Shown: positions 58,579 through 64,000 of the stretch, piece after piece
Position numbering within the stretch: position 1 is the stretch's first letter
How the letters are laid out: each line of letters starts with the position of its first letter
Source: Basfia succiniciproducens
GTDB lineage: Bacteria; Pseudomonadota; Gammaproteobacteria; Enterobacterales; Pasteurellaceae
Assembly: GCF_011455875.1 (NCBI RefSeq)
Contig: NZ_CP015031.1
Location: forward strand, 1,159,405-1,223,404
Length of the DNA: 64,000 nucleotides
Direction of reading: 5' to 3'
Position numbers and translations under genes: made by a program
The notes under the pieces: generated by a model
Told to the model about the DNA's origin: nothing
What the model saw: the letters and a program-made list of their open reading frames with translations, nothing else
Databases searched by the model: none

Positions 58579-59643
58579 TTAGTTATTTAACCCCAAACGT
58601 TCCAAATGATAAGAACCGTTTAAAATGCGCCGCCACCAAGATTTATTCGTCAAATACCATTGCAAAGTTTTCCGCATACCGGATTCGAAACTTTCTTCGG
58701 CTCGCCAGTCTAATTCACGGTTGATTTTGCTTGAATCAATGGCATAACGAAGATCATGCCCCGGGCGATCGGCAACATAGCAAATCAGATCTTCATACTT
58801 CATTACACCTGCGGGTTTATTCGGCACCAGTTCTTCCAATAAAGTACAAAGGGTTTTCACCACCTCTATATTGCTTTTCTCGTTATTGCCGCCAATATTA
58901 TAAGTCTCGCCCACTCTCCCCTCGGTCAGTATTTTATACAAAGCCCGCACATGATCTTCCACAAACAGCCAATCGCGAATTTGTAAACCCTTACCATAAA
59001 CAGGTAAAGGTTTGCCTTCCAGCGCATTTAAAATCATTAAAGGAATCAGTTTTTCCGGAAACTGAAACGGGCCGTAATTATTTGAGCAATTGCTCACAAT
59101 CGTCGGCAAACCATAAGTGCGATGCCACGCCCGCACTAAATGATCGGCGGACGCTTTCGAGGCCGAATAAGGGCTTGAAGGCGAATAAGGCGTTTCTTCC
59201 GTAAATAAAGCGTTTTTATCGGCTAAATCGCCATAAACTTCATCGGTGGAAATATGATGAAAACGAAAAGTTTTTTTTCTTTCGGTATCCAGCCGGTTCC
59301 AATAATGACGAGCGGCTTCAAGCAGCCTATAGGTGCCGACAATATTGGTTTGAATAAAAATTCCGGCGCCGTCAATGGATCGATCCACATGGCTTTCCGC
59401 CGCCAAATGCATGACTGCATCGGGCTGATGATCGGCAAAAATGCGATCTAAGGCGGCACGATCACAAATATCCGCCCGTTCAAAACTATAACGCGGATTT
59501 AAAGAAACGGTCTCTAAGGAATCCAAATTTGCGGCATAAGTCAGCTTATCCAGATTAATCACCTCATCCTGCCGCTGATTAATAATGTATCGAATCAATG
59601 CGGAACCGATAAACCCCGCTCCGCCTGTTACTAAAATTTTCAT
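58579..59643 (-). CDS. rffG: dTDP-glucose 4,6-dehydratase
   Basis: Makes dTDP-4-keto-6-deoxyglucose for deoxysugars of surface glycans. The 354-residue product has [29 protein letters not shown], the catalytic DEVYGDL and [12 protein letters not shown], and [23 protein letters not shown]. It could equally be called rfbB. No other dTDP-sugar gene is in the window. Single gene between mnmC and obgE. Confidence 0.93.
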   Translation of the reverse strand: MKILVTGGAGFIGSALIRYIINQRQDEVINLDKLTYAANLDSLETVSLNPRYSFERADICDRAALDRIFADHQPDAVMHLAAESHVDRSIDGAGIFIQTNIVGTYRLLEAARHYWNRLDTERKKTFRFHHISTDEVYGDLADKNALFTEETPYSPSSPYSASKASADHLVRAWHRTYGLPTIVSNCSNNYGPFQFPEKLIPLMILNALEGKPLPVYGKGLQIRDWLFVEDHVRALYKILTEGRVGETYNIGGNNEKSNIEVVKTLCTLLEELVPNKPAGVMKYEDLICYVADRPGHDLRYAIDSSKINRELDWRAEESFESGMRKTLQWYLTNKSWWRRILNGSYHLERLGLNN

Positions 59644-59692
59644 ATTAAACTCAACTCATATTGGTATGGCAATTTTAACAATCTTTATCGAT

Positions 59693-59735
59693 AAAAAAGT
59701 GCGGTGAAAAATCCTGAAATTTTCACCGCACTTTT
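59693..59735 (-). terminator. inverted-USS terminator after obgE
   Basis: AAAAAAGTGCGGTGAAAA and TTTTCACCGCACTTTT form a 16-bp stem just after the obgE stop codon. Confidence 0.8.
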
Positions 59736-59739
59736 AGCG

Positions 59740-60918
<1,179 letters not shown>

Positions 60919-61839
60919 TTACCTTTTATACTTAAATAATTTATATCCCACCGCTGAGATAATTGCTCCTAATACTACAACAAATGCCCCGATATAACTA
61001 ACAGTATTTAAATGGGGCATCGCAAAATGCGCGGGATCCAGCCCATGTAAAATTCTGGAAAATAAGATTGTAAATAGCGGCACTAAGGTAACCACTACGC
61101 TGACTTTTGAAACATCCCAACGATTTAACGCTTCGGCATAAGCGCCATAACCGATAAGCGTATTTAGACAACAATAAATAAAACAACCCAACGCAAAACC
61201 GCTTAACCCCTGAATCTGCGAAAATTGCGCAAAAGGACATAATACAATTACGCAACCCGTGTACATAATGAGCAAAATCTGTTGTGCGGTAAATTGCCGC
61301 GACATAAGTTTTTGGGCCATACCGTAAGCCACCCAAACCACAGCGGCGCTAACGCTTAACAGAATTCCGGTAGAATACATATTCAAACCGAACAGCATGT
61401 CAAATTTATCGTTAAAGAATAAACCCAATCCTAAAATCAGGATGAGCAATCCCGCTTTTTGATGAGCGCCAAGTTTTTCTTTAAATACAAACACGCCGCA
61501 GATCAACATCATAAATGAAGATAAATGGATAAAAATTTGTGTTATCGCCGGTTCAATATAATTTAATGAAGAATTAAATAAGAAGAAATTGCCCGCCAAA
61601 CCTAGTACGCCGATCAGAGACAATTTCCAATAACGAGACGTAAACTGCGATAAAGCCGGCAGTTTTTTCTTCCAGGCTAATAATAAAAATAATGCCAGCG
61701 AGGCGACAAAAAATCGATACCAAACGATACTCTCCGCCCCCATCACCGTCAGTACATGTTGTAATGCAATCGGCAAAGATCCCCATGCCATTGCGGTAAT
61801 TAAGGCAAAAATAAAACCTAAGACGGGTTGTTGATTCAT
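60919..61839 (-). CDS. EamA/DMT-superfamily permease, copy 2
   Basis: Ten-helix drug/metabolite transporter of unknown substrate. 306 residues made of two EamA repeats (about 7-140 and 150-295), with LGFIFALITAMAWGSLPIALQ and SSFMMLICGVFVFKEKLGAHQKAGL, and NTLIGYGAYAEALNRWDVSKVS. Paralogue of the gene upstream. Their ends share one base, so translation is coupled. Confidence 0.85.
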   Translation of the reverse strand: MNQQPVLGFIFALITAMAWGSLPIALQHVLTVMGAESIVWYRFFVASLALFLLLAWKKKLPALSQFTSRYWKLSLIGVLGLAGNFFLFNSSLNYIEPAITQIFIHLSSFMMLICGVFVFKEKLGAHQKAGLLILILGLGLFFNDKFDMLFGLNMYSTGILLSVSAAVVWVAYGMAQKLMSRQFTAQQILLIMYTGCVIVLCPFAQFSQIQGLSGFALGCFIYCCLNTLIGYGAYAEALNRWDVSKVSVVVTLVPLFTILFSRILHGLDPAHFAMPHLNTVSYIGAFVVVLGAIISAVGYKLFKYKR

Positions 61840-62765
61840 TAATCTCTCTCTTTTAACATTTTCAGCTTATGTCCAAGAGCGGATAGCATCGCCCCGGATA
61901 CAACACAAAACGCCCCTAAATAGCTAATCCAATTCAGTTCGACCGCCACAAAATAATTTGGCGCAATCATCACCGCCAAATGGGAAAACAATAAAGTGAA
62001 AATCGGAATTTGGGTTAAAATAGCGCTTACTTTAGACACTTCCCAACGATCTAACGCTTCGGCATAGCAACCATAGGCAATGATCGTATTCACACCGGAA
62101 AAAACAAGACATACAAGCTGAAAACCGTCTAATTGATATATTTGCTTGATGTCCGCATTTGGGAAGAAAACAAGAGTACAGCCGATATATATCATCAATA
62201 AAATTTGTTGAGAACTTAAATGAGAAAGCAATACTTTCTGTACTATCGCATAAATCACCCAAACAAAACTTGATGCAATAACCATCACCACACCTTTAAA
62301 ATAAGTATTCAACTGTAAAAAATCGTCTAAACGCTCATTAAAGAATAAGATTAATCCGAGTGATAATACGGCGAGTCCAATCTTTTGATGACGCGCCATT
62401 TTTTCTTTAAAAATCAATACACCGGCGAATAACATCATAAAAGAAGATAACGGGCTGAGTACTTGGCTGGTTGTCGGCGGAATATACTTTAAAGCTAAAT
62501 TATACAAATAAAAATTAACGGATAATCCCGCTATGGCAAGCAGGAGTAACAAAGTATTTTTAGGCGAAATCCGTTTAAAAGTAAAAAATTTGCCGCTAAA
62601 ACAAAGCAATAAGAGTACGCCAATCGCAGATAAAACAAACCTGTACCAAACGGAAGTTTGAATATCCATAACCTTCACTACCTGTTGCACAAAAAGAGGT
62701 AATGAACTCCACATACAGGCGGCAATCAGCCCGAATAGAAAACCTAATAAGGGTTGCTGTTTCAT
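61839..62765 (-). CDS. EamA/DMT-superfamily permease, copy 1
   Basis: 308 residues, same ten-helix layout as its neighbour: LGFLFGLIAACMWSSLPLFVQ, SSFMMLFAGVLIFKEKMARHQKIGL, and NTIIAYGCYAEALDRWEVSKVSAIL. The two probably arose by duplication and may work as a pair. H. influenzae has a single EamA gene here, from memory. Confidence 0.85.
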   Translation of the reverse strand: MKQQPLLGFLFGLIAACMWSSLPLFVQQVVKVMDIQTSVWYRFVLSAIGVLLLLCFSGKFFTFKRISPKNTLLLLLAIAGLSVNFYLYNLALKYIPPTTSQVLSPLSSFMMLFAGVLIFKEKMARHQKIGLAVLSLGLILFFNERLDDFLQLNTYFKGVVMVIASSFVWVIYAIVQKVLLSHLSSQQILLMIYIGCTLVFFPNADIKQIYQLDGFQLVCLVFSGVNTIIAYGCYAEALDRWEVSKVSAILTQIPIFTLLFSHLAVMIAPNYFVAVELNWISYLGAFCVVSGAMLSALGHKLKMLKERD

Positions 62766-62849
62766 ATATTCACGAAGAATTCTTCAGTTAACTGTTTAAT
62801 TTATAAGTAAAAATCCACTCTTTTAGAAGGTGTTTTTTAGTCAACAATA

Positions 62850-62879
62850 AAAATGCCCCACATACTTGTGGGGCATTTT
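62850..62879 (-). terminator. terminator of rplU-rpmA
   Basis: AAAATGCCCCACA, TACT, TGTGGGGCATTTT: perfect 13-bp stem with A/T ends 37 bp after the rpmA stop. Strong intrinsic terminator. Confidence 0.88.
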
Positions 62880-62915
62880 AAATTTCATCTATTTGAAATT
62901 AATACGTCGCGTTAA

Positions 62916-63173
62916 TTATTCAGTAACGATGCTTACGTATTTACGGCTTTTTTCGCCTTTCACTTCAAATTTTACTTTACCGTCTGCAGTTGCAAATAAA
63001 GTATGGTCACGACCCATACCTACATTGCTACCGGCATGGAATTTAGTACCACGTTGACGAACGATAATGCTACCTGCTAACACGGATTCGCCACCGAAAC
63101 GTTTAACACCAAGGCGTTTAGCTTCAGAATCACGACCGTTACGAGTTGAACCACCAGCTTTTTTAGTTGCCAT
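62916..63173 (-). CDS. rpmA: 50S ribosomal protein L27 (bL27)
   Basis: 85-residue peptidyl-transferase-centre protein starting [28 protein letters not shown], then [20 protein letters not shown]. Same length as in E. coli. Second gene after rplU, gap 20 bp. Confidence 0.98.
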   Translation of the reverse strand: MATKKAGGSTRNGRDSEAKRLGVKRFGGESVLAGSIIVRQRGTKFHAGSNVGMGRDHTLFATADGKVKFEVKGEKSRKYVSIVTE

Positions 63174-63193
63174 CTACTTGATCTCCTCTGAAA

Positions 63194-63505
63194 TTATGCT
63201 TGAATCCCAGTGATTTTCACTTCTGTGAACCACTGACGATGACCTTGCTGTTTACGACTGTGTTTACGACGACGGAATTTAACGATTTTGATTTTATCGC
63301 CACGACCTTGCGCCACAACTTCAGCCACTACTTTCGCGCCAGTAACTACTGGTGCACCAATTTTAACATCTTCACCGTTAACGACCATCAACACTGAATC
63401 GAATTCAACCGTTTCACCGGTTGCTTTTTCAAGTTTCTCTAAACGAACAACTTGACCTTCGCTTACACGGTGTTGTTTACCGCCACTTTGGAAAACTGCG
63501 TACAT
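63194..63505 (-). CDS. rplU: 50S ribosomal protein L21 (bL21)
   Basis: 103 residues from ATG 63505 ([20 protein letters not shown]), the length in E. coli; an in-frame upstream start at 63556 would add a non-homologous extension and is rejected. It has [26 protein letters not shown] near the end. Transcribed from the promoter at 63582-63610 and divergent from ispB. Confidence 0.98.
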   Translation of the reverse strand: MYAVFQSGGKQHRVSEGQVVRLEKLEKATGETVEFDSVLMVVNGEDVKIGAPVVTGAKVVAEVVAQGRGDKIKIVKFRRRKHSRKQQGHRQWFTEVKITGIQA

Positions 63506-63581
63506 AAATACTCCGCTATACCTTGCGCTTATAATGTCTCTGCATTTTATGCGCATTAAAAATCATTTAAATAGGTCGCAA

Positions 63582-63610
63582 ATTCTACGGAAAAACTCCC
63601 TTGATAGCAA
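63582..63610 (-). promoter_or_regulatory. promoter of rplU-rpmA
   Basis: On the minus strand TTGCTA (63605-63610), 17 bp, TAGAAT (63582-63587), followed by a short leader with GCGC-bounded inverted words (GCGCATAAAATGC) before the rplU ribosome binding site. Confidence 0.65.
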
Positions 63611-63739
63611 GCTCTAATTTGCAATAATATGAAAAAATTCTTTATTTGAGCAAAATTGCATTGTTTGCTTTCAGAATTGAAAGAAAATCGGGTAAAATCA
63701 ACCGCACTTTTCCTATTTAATTACATAAAGAATTGCATA

Positions 63740-64000
63740 ATGACCACCACAAACAATTTAATGGATATAAAAACCATCCAAGCGCTCGTTAGCGACGATA
63801 TGCAAAAAGTCAACGAAGAAATTCTAGCACAACTCAATTCGGACGTCCCGTTAATTAATCAACTCGGCTATTATATTATTCACAGCGGCGGAAAACGCAT
63901 TCGCCCGATGATCGCCAACCTTGCGGCAAAAGCCTTAAATTATCAGGATAACAAGCATATTACCTGCGCCGCTTTTATTGAATTTTTACATACGGCGACT
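63740..64000 (+). CDS. ispB: octaprenyl diphosphate synthase IspB (partial, 3' end off the window)
   Basis: Makes the C40 side chain of ubiquinone and menaquinone. The first 87 codons read MTTTNNLMDIKTIQALVSDDMQ, then YYIIHSGGKRIRPMIANLAAKAL, the polyprenyl-synthase GGKRIRP motif, and FIEFLHTAT leading to the first Asp-rich motif just off the window. Start could be ATG 63740 or the Met seven codons later (MDIKTIQ). Confidence 0.93.
   Translation, partial: MTTTNNLMDIKTIQALVSDDMQKVNEEILAQLNSDVPLINQLGYYIIHSGGKRIRPMIANLAAKALNYQDNKHITCAAFIEFLHTAT

Overview
The window is a chromosomal stretch of a gamma-proteobacterium of the family Pasteurellaceae. The 9-bp DNA uptake signal AAGTGCGGT (Haemophilus-type, not the ACAAGCGGT type) recurs dozens of times on both strands, often as inverted pairs that form terminators. 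Gene order also matches Haemophilus influenzae blocks: recJ-dsbC-prfB-lysS, queA-tgt-yajC-secD-secF, slt-trpR-mtgA, udk-dcd-asmA-like-sotB beside afuABC, and rplU-rpmA-EamA-obgE. HypA/HypF and a DcuC-type carrier suggest a fermentative relative such as Basfia/'Mannheimia' succiniciproducens or Actinobacillus succinogenes. That species guess is inference.

Layout. 1-4.5 kb: translation and redox housekeeping (recJ partial, dsbC, prfB with its programmed +1 frameshift, lysS). 4.5-7.4 kb: hydrogenase maturation genes hypA and hypF. 7.5-11.6 kb: tRNA-Leu(CAA), the LPS-export permease genes lptF/lptG, and divergent pepA. 11.6-12.2 kb: a four-copy 149-bp tandem repeat. 12.2-18.5 kb: an accessory metabolic island with an aldehyde dehydrogenase, an AbgA-like M20 amidohydrolase, a DcuC-family carrier, and a divergent AllC/HyuC-like hydrolase with a CRP-like site. 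18.6-22 kb: valS and holC. 22-31.9 kb: tRNA-queuosine genes, a hemerythrin, a TusA-like protein, the Sec accessory operon, slt, autoregulated trpR, and mtgA. 32-41.6 kb: an SDR, an LTA-synthase-like enzyme, two tRNA-Asp genes, dnaQ/rnhA, tmaR, serC, hisC, aroA and a lipoprotein gene.

41.6-43.4 kb holds a second tandem repeat array (about 197-bp unit), interrupted by a 1,218-bp IS3-family element with a 3-bp target duplication. 43.4-52.9 kb: sotB, an AsmA-like gene, dcd, udk, then a divergent afuA-afuA-afuB-afuC transporter operon with a duplicated binding protein and a CRP-like promoter site. 53-64 kb: rsmC, holD, rimI, fabB, mnmC, rffG, obgE, two EamA permeases, rpmA, rplU, and the start of ispB.

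The most unusual observation is that the two repeat arrays, 30 kb apart and in opposite orientation, share a hairpin-rich module of about 100 bp but carry different inserts. In the 41.6-43.4 kb array the insert is an 82-bp, ungapped, roughly 90% identical copy of an internal fabB segment whose intact gene lies at 55-56 kb. A plus-strand transcript of that array would be antisense to fabB mRNA.
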